A DNA stretch of 64,000 bases from Papaver somniferum (taxonomy: Eukaryota; Streptophyta; Magnoliopsida; Ranunculales; Papaveraceae). Below the pieces are notes generated by a model. The model had not been told where the DNA came from, made no database searches, and worked only from the letters and a program-made list of their open reading frames with translations. The translations under genes were made by a program, and so were the position numbers. This document shows positions 1 through 11,691 of this stretch, in pieces. Position 1 is the first letter of the stretch. Each line of letters opens with the position of its first letter. The stretch lies in contig NC_039362.1 of the NCBI RefSeq assembly GCF_003573695.1, positions 116,539,120 through 116,603,119 on the forward strand, in the 5' to 3' direction.

Positions 1-575
1 TACAATAATAATATTTTTTTTTTTGACATCATGATTGAATCTTGTGGATCCAAGCGCATGTTTCTTGTCAGCAGATTACATGACAGTTCCCTTGGATCCT
101 GCACTCCACGCTTGCTTAGGCGACGGAGACAGGGAGAACACACACATATTGCTTTATCCAAGTGTCATATTTATTCCTTTTGGTCAATTGGTCGGTCTCT
201 TTTTTTTTCTTTTTTTTTTTTGTAGTAAGTCAATCACTCTATTTCATCCTAGCAGTGATAACAATTCGATGTTTGTGCCCCACCAATTCACTTAGAGAAA
301 CAATAGATAAATATGGAAAAATAAAAATAGAACGTGATATGGTGACGATTCCGAGATATGGTGACAACTAACATGTTATTTATTCTTATATTTTGTTCGT
401 TTTCATATGAATAGACTCTACTAATGGGTTCCTCAACTCATACAACCACGATGTTTCCATTAGTGTAAGGTACAAGTTGTTAGACTTAGGAGTTTATTAT
501 CTTTTTATTTTTATTTTTTTTTTCTTATCAACACAAGGGAAAACTAACAAGGGTAAAAAAAACTCTATATGAGAA

Positions 576-616
576 CACTCCCCCACACTTAAACTTTACA
601 TTGTCCTCAATGTAAA
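576..616 (-). other. Conserved Athila/Tat-type GTGTGGGGG motif
   Basis: On the minus strand this reads as a palindromic ACATTGAGGACAATGT segment followed by AAGTTTAAGTGTGGGGG. From general knowledge, this arrangement is common after the coding region of plant Athila/Tat elements. A related copy lies near 7540-7580 behind the pol of element B. Its role is unknown. Confidence 0.6.
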
Positions 617-856
617 TTGAATCGTCCAAAGAAAGTCAAGGTGGGAAATCTTATAACATGATATATATACACAATAAGAAAATAAAATGCATAATAAAAA
701 ATGATACTCCAACTCATAGCTATTTCTGAACAATATAGGATAAACACTAAACAAGCTATTTAGTTGGCATCTAATCTCAACTCAGCCAATATATATACCT
801 CATCGTCAAGAAAAAATTTCATCTACTTAGAAAGGCTAGTGTTTATTCTAAATTGT

Positions 857-2439
857 TCAAAAATATCTAAAAATTGGAGTTTTGATATGCAAATATCCAA
901 AATAAGAAAATAAAGATAAAAGACTTGAAAAATAAAAAAATAGAGATAGATACACAAAACCAGTGTGTTGCCTCCCGCTTAGCGCTTGGTTTAAAGTCGT
1001 CAGCCCGACTTGCAAGATGAATTCCCCATACACCAACAATCTGAAAAGTTGGGGATCCACCCATAGAACCTGTTTTGCAAACACTAGCTTCGCACAAATA
1101 TTAGTAATATAAAACAGAAACGAAGCTATTAACCGATAAAAGTTTCCCCCACACTTATTCTTGTCCACACTTGGGAGTGTATAAAGAATATAGAAAGCGG
1201 GTACTTCCACGGTTTCTTGTTCCAAGACCTGCATAGTATGAGAATCAAGTATCTCTAATGGCGGAAATCGAGAAACAAAGTCATTCAACAATATTCTCGA
1301 AGCACATACATTCAAACCAATAAGAGGTAAAGGAGAAGAAACAATAGGCAAAGGGTTAGACAAACCTTGCACAATCTCTTGTAGCACGGAATCCTCTTCA
1401 TCCTTGAAAAATTCAAGTGAACTATTCACCTCTTGCATATCATGGTCCTCTATCAAACCTTGCAACCATTCTTCGTCCGTTTCTGCCTTAACCAAAATCT
1501 CGGCATCAACATATTCATTACAATCCTTTGCAAGCTAAATTGGGTCTTCCACAATATTGGTCATATCGGTTTCATTCGCAACACACTCCTCTTCGTTGTA
1601 AGGCACATACTCTTTTGCGGATCCAAATTTTATTATAAGAAACTTTTTTAGAACACTCAAAAATGCAGCATCCTCAAGCTCCACCCTTTGAATAGGCTCT
1701 CGATCATTATTAAGATCAATGCTTGAGTAATTTACACAAGTGTCATCATAGTCCTTTTCATCTTCATCTTGATCCCAGAATTCCATCGTACACCTTTGGG
1801 TAATGTCACCATGAGTTGCTTCAAACGACGTATCTTCATAATTATCGTCTATTTCATAGATAACATAAGATTGGTTGTCGCTGAATTTAGTGTTGCTAAC
1901 CTCAAACTCATCCTTTTCAATAGGCGAATGATCATTATTAAGATCAAGAGTTGAGTTAGCTACACAATTATCAACGAAAGTCCCCAAAGGTTGGCCTTTT
2001 TCAACATTAACATCAATCAAATATTCATCACACACCACAGGCACATTAGAATAATTATTGCTTTGAAACAAAATTCTTCTTCATACCTTTCTTCCTTGTA
2101 TTCATCAATGCTTCTTCGTAAGATAGCTATACTTTCACGAAGTTCTTGGAGTTGCTCGTTTGTAGCCTCTTTATCTTTTTGAAACTCTTGTCGTAAAAAG
2201 TTGGAAAAGTTGTCTAGCAAGTTAGAGACTTGGTGTTCACGAGCATAAGAATCCTCCAATCCTTGTGGTTGTTCACACACATACCTGCCATAAGGTTGTT
2301 GAGGAAAACCATAAGGATCCATGGAATATTGGTCATAACCAATGAATTGGTTTTGATTATACCCTTGGAATTGTTGGAAGTTGTCATGTTGTTGAGATTG
2401 TTGGAAACCGTATCCATTGTTCCAATATGCTCCATCCAT
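857..2439 (-). pseudogene. Broken gag-position ORF of element A (Gln/Tyr-rich N terminus, acidic middle)
   Basis: The ORF starts with an ATG at 2439, about 110 bases after the primer-binding site, which is where gag would start. The first ~60 residues are rich in Gln, Asn, Tyr and Gly (e.g. GYGFQQSQQHDNFQQFQGYN), followed by a charged helical stretch near residues 75-120 likely to form a coiled coil. A frameshift near 2070 leads into a second frame (2071-1535) that is strongly acidic, with repeated DLNND..PI motifs. An in-frame TAG at about 1532 separates it from 1495-857. I see no zinc knuckle, protease or RT motif and cannot assign a family. It probably encoded the structural or packaging protein of this non-autonomous element, inferred from position only. 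The hydrophobic tail (1000-860) may simply be non-coding sequence. Confidence 0.5.
960..1010 (-). other. Athila-family conserved non-coding motif (AAGCGCT..GGGAGGCAAC)
   Basis: The minus strand carries GACTTTAAACCAAGCGCT then AAGCGGGAGGCAACACACTGG. I recognise this as the widespread plant Athila motif around AAGCGCTT..GGGAGGCAACCCA. It supports classing element A near Athila. The function is not established here. Confidence 0.6.
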
Positions 2440-2550
2440 GAGAAATAAGTACCTGAAACACGATTCTCAAAACAAGGTTAAAAACCAGAAAATAAACACA
2501 AAACTAAAAACAATAAAATAAGAAACCAAAAACAAGTGACAACCGCTGCC

Positions 2551-2568
2551 TCCCCGGCAGCGACGCCA
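2551..2568 (-). other. Primer-binding site of element A (tRNA-Asp type)
   Basis: The minus strand reads TGGCGTCGCTGCCGGGGA five bases inside the LTR end. It matches the Athila tRNA-Asp primer site TGGCGCCGTTGCCGGGGA at 16 of 18 positions. Confidence 0.85.
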
Positions 2569-2573
2569 AATTT

Positions 2574-4813
2574 TGATCGTTGTCGTATGCGTCAAAAATA
2601 AATTACTTTCTCACTACTCAAAATATATAATATAGCAAGGGCAAGAAACGATCGTTCCCACAGAGAGGACTAGGTTGTCAATATATTTTTGGTTTCCTAT
2701 AAATAACAAGGGGGGATTTTTCTGATTTTTATAAACTAAGTTATACTAAAGACAAATAAAGTAAAGCAAACACACAAATCAAGATATGAAGATATTGGTC
2801 AAGGATCAGTTTTCATTCACAAACATGTATTCGAAACAATAACTAGAATTGATATTTTAATCTCAACTTTTATCAAAGGCCCTAGGATACCTTGATCGCA
2901 AGTATATCCCGCAAATCTCCTCTTGTCATCAACAAACACATTAAAAGATGCGAATATGAATTCTATCTAAGAGAACAACCTAACGTGTAAAAGCACTAAT
3001 CAAGTTTAATTCCCTAGATGCATTAAGTTCTATGAAATCAGGCCAATCAAAGCAATTGAACGTGTAAAATCACTAATCCGATTTAACAAAGGTTATAATC
3101 CACTTGTGACTATTAGGATGTATCACTACAAGCAATATCCACAATTATGCTACTTGCAATCAGAAATTTATCACTTTTGCGTATAATAAACTCTAATCTA
3201 GCAATAGAGATGAAAACAAACTCAATCGACTCTAGACTCGACCAAACAAGCATTCAAATCATATAACAATATTAACGATGAATCATAAACGATAAAGTAT
3301 AGAGACAAAACTAATTTATTGAACACAACCCATGTTTGGAAATCCAACTTATTCCTTAACCAATGATAAAAACTAGGTACTCATATTCATGGAGTTCATA
3401 ACAAGGAGGAAGATAAAAACTATCATGTTGTAAACCCTAGGATAAAAGTAAAGGAAGTGATGATGAGATCTCCAATTCTCCCCCCAAAAGGAGAGGTGTT
3501 TCTTTTTATATCTTTCTCTGCTTGTAACCCTTTCCAAATCCAAGGCATCCATCTATTCTTCCCTGTAATGCAATAGAAAACACCTCCACAATCTCCATAA
3601 TAACAGTAGCAGCAGACAAACTCAGTTGCATTGCCTCGGCTCAACAAACATCCCATTTAATCGTCAACAGTGAACTTGTAGTTCCCTGCAATTCTATAAC
3701 CACTTGCAAAACCATTCATTCTTTCATCTCCATTAGTCATATTGAGCTCAGAATCACCACCTGATTCAGTTGTTTATCAAGCCCATCAATCAGTGGAAGC
3801 TTCACTATCATGTACCATCCATACATCCTAGTACACCACTTCAATTCTCCACTGCCTTGTCCCTCTCAGATTTCTCTGTAATCTTCACTACAAAACCCTT
3901 TGTAAACATCCACCAGTTGTTGCACCAGCTATCACTTCATCTCAGAAACATCAAACTCTTGAATTCTTCCTGTTGTTTTCAAAATCAAAGCAAACCCCCT
4001 TCAATCTCAAGTCAGTACCATCATTGCACAACATCATCTTCTTCATCTTCTATGTACTCAGCAGCATCGATTCACACAAACCCCCTAATTGCTCAACTGG
4101 ATCTTCCCCTTTCATCGTCTTCAACAGAATCCATCAAATTTTCTCGATCTCAATGTGTTCTATACACAAATTGAAACTTCAGCCATTCTTTGCCATGTCC
4201 TCGATCCAGACTCAACTGCTGCTGCTCGTTCTTCAATTTCAGAAACAAATCAAAACCCTAACTGCAGTTCTCAATTTCAAATTACAACCTAATTCCTTCC
4301 TTGTTTCTGAGATTCAGTTCAAAGACCCATTTGATTTTACCCTAATACGAATCAATAGAGCTCATTTCACTGTGAACCTCATCAATCTCTTGATCTCCAT
4401 TTCCATATGAATTCTAATGGAGCCGTCATTTCTTTTCTCTCTGAGTTAGGGAATGAATGATTGAGAAATCATTCTCTCAATTCCAGGTGTTGGTAATGGC
4501 CAAAATATCTATAGGCACCCAGTATATCAATATGGGTCATCCAGTACTCTTCTTGTTCTGTCAGTTATGCAAAACTGACAGCTCATTATTCGCCTCCTCC
4601 TTGCGCAACCTAGCCTGCTCCAAGTATCACTCGCCAGTGAATTGAGATTTTTTCTTTCACGCTCCAAATGGACATTTTCTCCTTCTTTTGCGCGTAATGA
4701 CTCCATTGCACCTAATACACTCAAAAGCAAACATAAGATACATAATTTACATGAAAACTCGCAAAGAAAGCATAAACAATAGATAATAATTAAGGTGTTT
4801 TAGACACCTATCA
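2574..4813 (-). repeat. 5' LTR of element A
   Basis: This 2240-bp LTR starts TGATAGGTGTCTAAAACACC (minus strand, at 4813) and ends ..ACAACGATCA next to the primer-binding site. Its start contains a short inverted repeat (AGGTGT..ACACCT). The right edge falls inside the LTR of element B, and the matching left part of the B LTR must lie beyond the window. Stretches of open frame in 3770-4410 and around 4530-4730 are low-complexity pyrimidine-rich sequence and I do not treat them as genes. Confidence 0.8.
3502..3512 (-). promoter_or_regulatory. Possible TATA box in LTR A
   Basis: The minus strand reads GATATAAAAAG inside the LTR, about 1.3 kb from its start and 0.9 kb before the primer-binding site. 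This is a plausible pol II TATA element for the A transcript. It is recognised by pattern only. Confidence 0.4.
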
Positions 4814-6347
4814 AGTATCAATATCTAGCATTAGTTGTCTTTCGACAGTACAACTAATCACAAATTAGAATAGATCATGTAAGCACAAGTTGAAGCTACA
4901 AGATATAATTACTCTAACAACTTAGGATGCCTGACATACTAAGTGAAAGTTATAAATGGAAGCTCTAGGTTGAAACCATTCTTACTCAATGAAACACAGC
5001 AGGAACAATGTCGAAAACATGAATAATCTGGCAGTAAATCAAGGGCTTCATCTATGCCTAGCTAAGAAAGTTAGAACATAACTATTGTGAAACCAGAAAG
5101 CATATGAAGTTGTGAAATTGATAAACTCATTGACCCAATCACTTCTTTATTCAACTTATTTCTACTAAGCCACTCACAAACACAAGTAAGAGATGGAAAC
5201 AAGGAATGAGAACTGATTTCTACTCGTACTCCTCACTCCCTGCATACCCAATACACAACATAACCTCCTCCTTTTATACATAGATTTCTCCCCATTTTCT
5301 CAATCCCTAATATCAACATAAACAATATAAAATTCTTGGGATTTTGTTCTCGAAACTCACCACTTTGTAAGACTCTTCATTCATGTACTGCCACTGCACT
5401 ATCTTCACCCATTTGACTGATGTTGATGTTGTAGAGAACTGAAAATTCAGACCTAGCTTATCACGTCTGACCTTGTCTTTGACTAACCCAATTTGTGGAT
5501 AAACTTCATTATGAACAGCCACCCTAATCTTGTCACTTCCTTGCTGGCTTTGTTGGTGTTTGAAAGGGGAAACAAATTTAGACCTCTAGCTTTCAATTCT
5601 GTCACTTTTAAAAATAAGTCAGACGACCTAACTTTATATTTCATAGCCTAGGGTTATGACTGAAATGGATGGTGAATGATGAGAGAAAGGGTGATTCGCA
5701 GTAGAGAGAGATGAAACTGTCAAGAACGATGGACAAATTGATTTGATATGAACCGAAATAGGGATAGAAAGAGATAGGACTGATATAGTTAGGGTTGTCT
5801 CTGGTTCTCAGATGATAGAGAGGGGATTGTCGTCTGTGTAGGAGAGAGTGAAATGAAAGATGGATTAAGGGTCTGTTTGGGTGTTGTACATGAATACATG
5901 TTTTTGGTATATGAGAATGGAACTTGGACCTGGCTTCCTTTCTTTAATTCCCAACATGGGTATCACTTGGATTTCGGCCCATTACTTCATTTCATGATCA
6001 GATAATTCTTCTTCTTGAGCTTCTCATCCACTAGTAGATCCATTAGCTTCAAAAGTCTGCTGGCACCCTGGTTGCGCTCTCCACTACACGCGTCTTCTTA
6101 ACATCGACTTGGTATCTAGCTTGACAGGGCATTGTGGCTTCACTTCCGTCATAACACATGCTCAGTCCATTCTTTTCATTCCCCTAGAATTACAAAATAA
6201 AATTCAGGACAATTGCCACACATTTTACTCGCAACGAGCAAGAACTACAAAATACATAATTTGGCATAAATACAAGCAATTAGTGCAACAAAGTACCATA
6301 AACACCTACAAAATGATAAGAATGTATGCAGTATTAGGTGCCCATCA
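4814..6347 (-). repeat. 3' LTR of element B, split by element A
   Basis: This 1534-bp segment aligns base for base with 18471-20007 of the 5' LTR. The first 440 bp equivalent (18031-18470) is missing because element A is inserted at 4813/4814. It ends ..GGTGCCCATCA in plus reading, directly followed by the polypurine tract. Confidence 0.9.
5271..5280 (-). promoter_or_regulatory. TATA box in 3' LTR of element B
   Basis: The minus strand reads TGTATAAAAGGAGGAGG. The same box occurs at the equivalent place in the 5' LTR (18929-18938). Confidence 0.5.
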
Positions 6348-6362
6348 AATACCCCCAAACCT
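6348..6362 (-). other. Polypurine tract of element B
   Basis: The minus strand reads GGTTTGGGGGTATT immediately before the TGATGGGC start of the 3' LTR, the expected position for plus-strand priming. Confidence 0.75.
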
Positions 6363-7830
6363 GCCTTTTGCTCGTCCTCGAGTAAAACACAAAACCAAAA
6401 GAAAAGTCCTACCTACACCACTGTCGCTGGTCAAAATATACCCACAAAGTTCTAGGACAAAATATAAGCTCAGATTGTATGAGAGTGATACCTGCATTAA
6501 GTTTTAGCTCACAGCAATTGGATATGTCAATCTAGCTTTCAAAGTCACAAATCTAGCACTGAAACAACTAAGGACATGTGATAAGAGTGTAAAGTGAGTG
6601 TATCTTCCTTAGACATGCATAGAGAATGGTTTACTATAGGAAGTTATCACTGCCAATTACTAAGAGATAGTTTTTAGGCTAAGAACTGAATTCAAAGCGA
6701 AGCTAGTTGTCCGTATTTACGAGAATTGTGAATGTTCACCTGATGAGTTGGTGATATTTCAGCTTACCCGTGTTGTACATCAATGGTTACACCCTCCTTG
6801 CGTATTACAAGACTATTTACAACACATAACAACAAAGAACCTTGAGTGCAATATTTACATTGACTACTCTCTCTTTTTGAGGCAAGAGAGACACTTTAAC
6901 AGTTTTACTGAAATAGAACATAATAAAACAAAGGATACTTCTTCTTTCTTTCTTTTTCTTTTTTCAATTTTTTTCAATTTTTTTTTTCACCAGCTGAATT
7001 TTCTTTTCTTTTCTTTCTGAATCTTTCTGGTGACATTTTTTTTTCAACTGAATTTGGAGTAATGAAAGATACAAAAACAAACTGACATAACAAACTTTAC
7101 ACAAAAAAAGAAAAAATAGATTACATGACACTTTTAGCAAGAGGCAGCCATTTTCGATGCACCCGGTCAAATTCAATGGTTGCTTTTCTTAATATATCCT
7201 CCAACTTCTATCCCAACCAACCAAAGAACAAGCTAGTCAAGTCTCATTCAGTATTCTAGATGATTGGCAACCTACTTAACCTATGAAACACCGACGCTAT
7301 ACACGCTTGGAAGATCGTGCATGTGCAAATTTTCAATATCACAATGTGAATTGTGCTAGAATCAAGGGTGCCTCATCATCTAGAATAAGAATCCTAAGAT
7401 ATCATACATGCACACAGGTATCACAATTCAAGGTAAATGGGCTCCATTTTTCATTTTCATTTTTTCTTTTAAGATAAGATGTTATCTATTCACAAGATTC
7501 AAGCATACCAAATCACTACAAAGTTCATGTGATATCTACTCCCACCCCCAAACCTATGTTAAACAGTGTCCTCAATATTTATAAGGAATCTCAAAGTTAT
7601 AACATGCCATGAAGTTCATGAAGAGAAAGAAGAGGTTAGAGAGTACCAGATCCAAAAAGTGTTGCCAAACCAGATAGTTGAGCAGCAAGGTAGATATCAC
7701 ACAAAAAAAAAGAGATTATATACATCAAAAACTAGCCTATCAAACTGAAACCAAAAGAAAGAAGGACATAAAATTGAATTCTAAACCTGGTATCTTCAAG
7801 TTCAGTTGGTATGTACAAGGGGTGATCAGT
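6363..7830 (-). other. Non-coding 3' region of element B
   Basis: Between the integrase stop and the polypurine tract I see no ORF with a recognisable product. The stretch includes a T/C-rich microsatellite-like run (6940-7020) and a GAGGACACTG..GGTTTGGGGGTGGG motif (7540-7580, minus) like that of Athila elements after pol. Confidence 0.6.
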
Positions 7831-8601
7831 TCAATCCAGATAGACGGGATCTTCCATATCGGTTGTTTCAGTTTCAGGTGGAATTGGTTCAAGGAACGGC
7901 TTCAATCTCTGTCCATTGACCTTGAAGACGTTCTTAGTTGCTACATCTTCAAGTTCTACATCTCCATGAGGGAATATTGTGCGGACCAAGAATGAGCATG
8001 TCCATCTAGAACGCAATTTACCTGGAAAAAGATGCAAACGAGAGTTGTACAATAACACTTTCTGGCCAGGCGTGAATGACTTGCGCAAAATGCGCTTGTC
8101 GTGGAACACTTTCATTCTATCTTTGTACAACTTAGCACTATCATAAGCATCATTTCTCAGCTCTTCCAATTCATTGAGATGAAGTTTCCGTTGAGTACCT
8201 GCCTTATCAAGAGAAAAGTTTAGTTTCTTGATATCCCAATATGCACGTTGTTCTAGTTCAACAGGTAAATGAGATGGTTTTCCATACACAAGTCGGTAAG
8301 GGGACATGCCAATAGGGGTTTTATATGCTGTTCTATAGTCCCATAAAGTATCATTCAATCTCAAAGACCAATCTTTTCTATACGGGTTAACCGTCTTCTC
8401 AAGAATATGCTTAATCTCCCTATTAGAAACCTCTACTTGGCCACTGGTCCGTGGATGGTATAGGGTTGTGACTTTATGAGTTATGCCATACTTGCGAACT
8501 GATGACTCAAAAGACCTATTGCAAAAGTGTGAACCACTGTCACTGATTATAGCTCCAGGGGTGCCAAAACGAGAAAATATGTTTTATTTTAAGAACGAAA
8601 G
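7831..8601 (-). pseudogene. Integrase of element B, C-terminal part (core end plus C-terminal domain)
   Basis: The frame resumes on the minus strand after solo LTR C and is open to the stop at 7831, except for a TAA a few codons from the C junction. It holds the second catalytic Asp (ISDSGSHF), the HPRTSGQVE segment with the catalytic Glu, the PYRLVYGK motif and the [18 protein letters not shown]-terminal motif of Ty3/gypsy integrases. The enzyme inserts retrotransposon cDNA into the chromosome. The first half of the core lies at 10997 and above, so the gene is split by a 2.4-kb insertion and cannot be functional. Confidence 0.9.
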
Positions 8602-8960
8602 TGAAAAAACGGAGGTCTAACAACACCACCCAATATTTCTCTTAGCAATATGTATGGACTAACTCCGAAATACTTTTCTAGAGAATCAACTAGACAGTCA
8701 TAATCAATCTAGATAAAAGTATCTCAAGGAGTTAATATCTCTCTCTTGTTTTTGATATTACTCAAGCTAATAGAAATCATCGAGTCCTAATCAAACACAA
8801 GGAATACTTGGACGGTACCAAAGACCAATGTCCAAGGATGAATCAATATCAATCAACAACCAAAGGTCGGATTTCCAATTGATGATCACAAACGCACAAC
8901 CTGTATTATTTCAATTATATAACAAATATAATGCTAAAATTGAAATAACACAGACACCAG

Positions 8961-9020
8961 AATTTTGTTAACGAGGAAACCGCAAATGCAGAAAAACCCC
9001 GGGACCTAGTCCAGATTGAA
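8961..9020 (-). promoter_or_regulatory. Conserved copia LTR module in solo LTR C
   Basis: The plus reading contains GTTAACGAGGAAACCGCAAA followed by TGCAGAAAAACCCCGGGACC. Near-identical copies lie in all complete family i and ii LTRs of the window, about 310-380 bp from the 3' LTR end. The role is unknown; R/U5 signals such as polyadenylation or packaging are possible. Confidence 0.6.
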
Positions 9021-9730
9021 TACATATTGTATTAAGCCGCTACAGACACTAGCCTACTCCAAGCTAACTTCGGACTGGACTATAGTTGAACCCCAATCAG
9101 TCTCCCACTGATCCAAGGCAGTTGTACTCCCTACGCCTATGATCCCAGCAGGACACTGCGCACTTGATTCCCTTAGCTGATCTCAACCACAACTAAGAGT
9201 TGTTGCAACCCAAAATCGCAGACTTGATAATAAACAAATCTGTCTCACACAGAAAAGTCTATCAAAGGATAAATCTGTCTCCCACAGAAGAACCCTAGGT
9301 TTTTGTTCCGTCTTATGATATGAAATCAAGGTGAACGAGAACCAATTGATAATCCAGACTTATATTCCCGAAGAACAGCCTAGATTAATCAATCACCCCT
9401 CAACAACACTTCCTGACTACACAGGCGGTTATTCAAGGAATCACAAACAGTGAGACGAAGATGTTTGTGACTTCTTTATCTTGCCTATCGGAGAACTCTC
9501 ATGATCTCAAGCAAATCAATCGACTTTACTCGTACGATAGAAGATGCAAGATCAGATCACACAACTACGATAAAAGTAGTATCGGTCTGGCTTCACAATC
9601 CCAATGAAGTCTTTAAGTCGTTAACCTGGTTTTAGAGAAGAAAACCAAAGGTTAGAGGAAAATCGACTCTAGAGAGAGCACTAGTATCACAAAGAAGTGT
9701 GGGGATTAGTTTTTTCCAATGCTAGATGTC

Positions 9731-9741
9731 TCCTTTATATA
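9731..9741 (-). promoter_or_regulatory. TATA box of solo LTR C
   Basis: The minus strand reads CTATATAAAGGAGAC. The same box recurs at 52081-52091 and 58468-58478 in the other family-ii LTRs. Confidence 0.5.
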
Positions 9742-10203
9742 GTCTTCAAATCAGGGTTTTTCCTTAGGTACAAAACAAACACTATTCACCGTTAGATGAA
9801 AACCTGATTTAGATTCAAGCTAATATTTCTCAACCGTTAGATCGAAAACTTAGCTTGTCACACAAACTTGAGATATACGTTTACTGGGTTTGTGAAAACA
9901 GTGCCCAAACGTGTACGTGTACGTGTATGTTGGTTCAATATAGTAACCCAAAAGGTTAACCATATGAGCATTTCATATTAACCTTGTTCTTCTTCACCAT
10001 AACTAGTTCAATTGACTCAAATGAACTTGTTAGAGAGTTGTTCAATTGCTATGAGATCTTATGTAACTACACAAGACACAATTGAAACAAAGATGATTCG
10101 ATTTGAATCGGCTCATGAACTTTATAGCCACGGTTTGCATACTGCATTCCTTAGTAATTTAAGTTTCATGTTCAGAGCACATATTTAGATCATGACCCAC
10201 TCA

Positions 10204-10402
10204 AGTTCGCAAACAAGTTCGCGGACTTAAGGCAACCGACAGAGTTTTCCAAACTCAGCAGAAAATCTCGGCAAAGAGACTTCCGCCAGTTTGCGGACTA
10301 GGTTCGCGGACTAAACACGCAAACGAGTTTTTGGAAATCCCAGCAGAAATTCTCGGTAAGAGAACTTCCGTCAGTTCGCGGATTGAGTTCGCAAACTTCG
10401 GA
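10204..10402 (-). repeat. GTTCGCGGACT minisatellite block in solo LTR C
   Basis: Irregular repeats of GTTCGCGGACT / GTTCGCAAACT are interspersed with CAGCAGAAATTCTCGGTAAGAG-like spacers. The block has the same place in other family-ii LTRs. In family i and fragment iii the corresponding place holds quite different repeats. Confidence 0.7.
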
Positions 10403-10996
10403 TTAAGGAATAGGACTTATGCACATACGTGTTACCACACAATGCTTATATCCATCATTGGTTATATAGACCTAAACTCTCATTCCAACCATTGAAACAT
10501 TCTTAGAGGACGTTATACAGTTGTTACACTATTTCTCGTCAAAGTGATTTTCAAATTGATTGAAACATTATGACTTTCGTCACTAGGTGAAGATAAACCT
10601 GATCAAAGCGAAACGCTTTACCAACACATGATTTCAAGATATAGATAGGCGAGATATACTCGGCTCGAAATATCAAATGTGTATGATCCAGTCTATATAG
10701 CATACGACTTTTGTCTCATAAGAAGTAGGAGATAGAGAAGATAAACTTTTGAGTGATAGATAAGTTCAAGTCTCCACATACCTTTTTGTTGATGAAGTGC
10801 CACGGTTCCTTGAGTAGATCTTCGTCGTTGTATGATGAATCGCCATGAAGTCCTTGAGATCAACTACACTTTTCTATCATAGTCCGAGACTTAGCTATGT
10901 AGACTATAAATCAATACTCATAGTTTTGAACACTCACATTGACAAACATGCTTGATATAGCAACGCATGCGAGGTCGACCGAGCTATGCTCTAACA

Positions 10997-11691
10997 TAAA
11001 GTACCACCTTATGGTCATTTGTTTTGGTTGCAGTTGATTATACCCACTTAGAAACATAATCAATTGCGAAAAGGATATACAATTTTCCATCAGAATTAGG
11101 AAATGGTCCCATGAAGTCTATTCCCCAAACATCAAACAGTTAAATAATCAGAATAGGGTGCAAAGGCATCATGTTTCTCTTTGAAATACTTCCTAGTTTA
11201 TGACAACGTTCACAAGCAATACAATAAGCATGACAATCTTTGAATAACGATGGCCAATAAAACCCACTCTGCAAGACTTTTGCCGCAGTTTTCTTGGCAC
11301 TGAAATGGCCTCCACATGCATGGTCATGACAAAAAGATATCACATCTTTTTGCTCACTGTTGGGGACACATTTCCTAATGATTTGGTCCGGGCAATACTT
11401 AAACAGGTACGGGTTATCCCAAAAGAAGTATTTTACTTCAGCCAAGAACTTATAACGGTCTTGTCTAGACCAATGCAAAGGCACTCTTCCAATAGCAAGA
11501 TAGTTCACAATGTACGCAAACCAAGGAAACTCAGACACAAGCATCAACTGTTCATCAGGAAAAGACTCTCTAATAAGCAAGGAATCATCAAAAGACTCAA
11601 CATTTAACCTAGACAAGTGATCAGCAACCATATTTTCAGAACCTTTCTTATCTCGAATTTCGAGATCGAATTCCTGTAACAACAATATCCA
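10997..11691 (-). pseudogene. Integrase of element B, N-terminal zinc-binding domain and first half of core
   Basis: After the RNase H tail ([20 protein letters not shown]) this frame carries the HHCC zinc finger ([15 protein letters not shown] ... [11 protein letters not shown]) and the first catalytic Asp region ([12 protein letters not shown]). Stop codons occur just after the zinc finger (near 11137) and in the core (near 11047). Solo LTR C then interrupts the frame at 10996. Confidence 0.9.

Larger units (their letters stand above)
1..4813 (-). mobile_element. Element A: non-autonomous Athila-like LTR retrotransposon (5' LTR and interior; 3' end outside window)
   Basis: Read on the minus strand this is a 5' LTR (4813-2574), a tRNA-Asp-type primer-binding site, one broken ORF and a non-coding 3' region that leaves the window at base 1. 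No protease, RT or integrase motif is visible, so it is a gag-like-only derivative. Two motifs familiar from Athila/Tat elements (near 960-1010 and 576-616) support the lineage. The LTR terminus at 4813 abuts the interior of the LTR of element B, so A is inserted in B. Bases 1-570 hold only AT-rich sequence with poly-T runs. Confidence 0.75.
8602..10996 (-). mobile_element. Solo LTR C (copia family ii) inserted in the B integrase
   Basis: The 2395-bp unit starts TGTTAGAGCATAGCTCGG (minus, at 10996) and ends ..GTTTTTTCA at 8602. It is closely similar throughout to the family-ii LTRs at 50950-53395 and 57334-59782. Flanks GAAAG (8597-8601) and TAAAG (10997-11001) are a 5-bp target duplication with one difference. 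There is no primer-binding site or interior, so it is a solo LTR left by LTR-LTR recombination. Confidence 0.9.

Noticed and set aside
3770..4410. Overlapping plus-strand frames of 134-145 codons
   Set aside because: They lie inside the LTR of element A, are Ser/Thr/His-rich from pyrimidine-rich low-complexity DNA, and resemble no protein family.
6109..7176. Plus-strand frame 6109-6507 and other frames near the B 3' LTR as an env-like or host gene
   Set aside because: The first crosses the LTR boundary and polypurine tract and the others are T-rich. There is no signal peptide plus membrane pattern typical of an Athila env-like ORF.
10204..10402. Regularly spaced GTTCGCGGACT repeats as a CRISPR-like array
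   Set aside because: The units are about 11 bp and irregularly spaced with related spacers, inside a plant LTR. This is a minisatellite.
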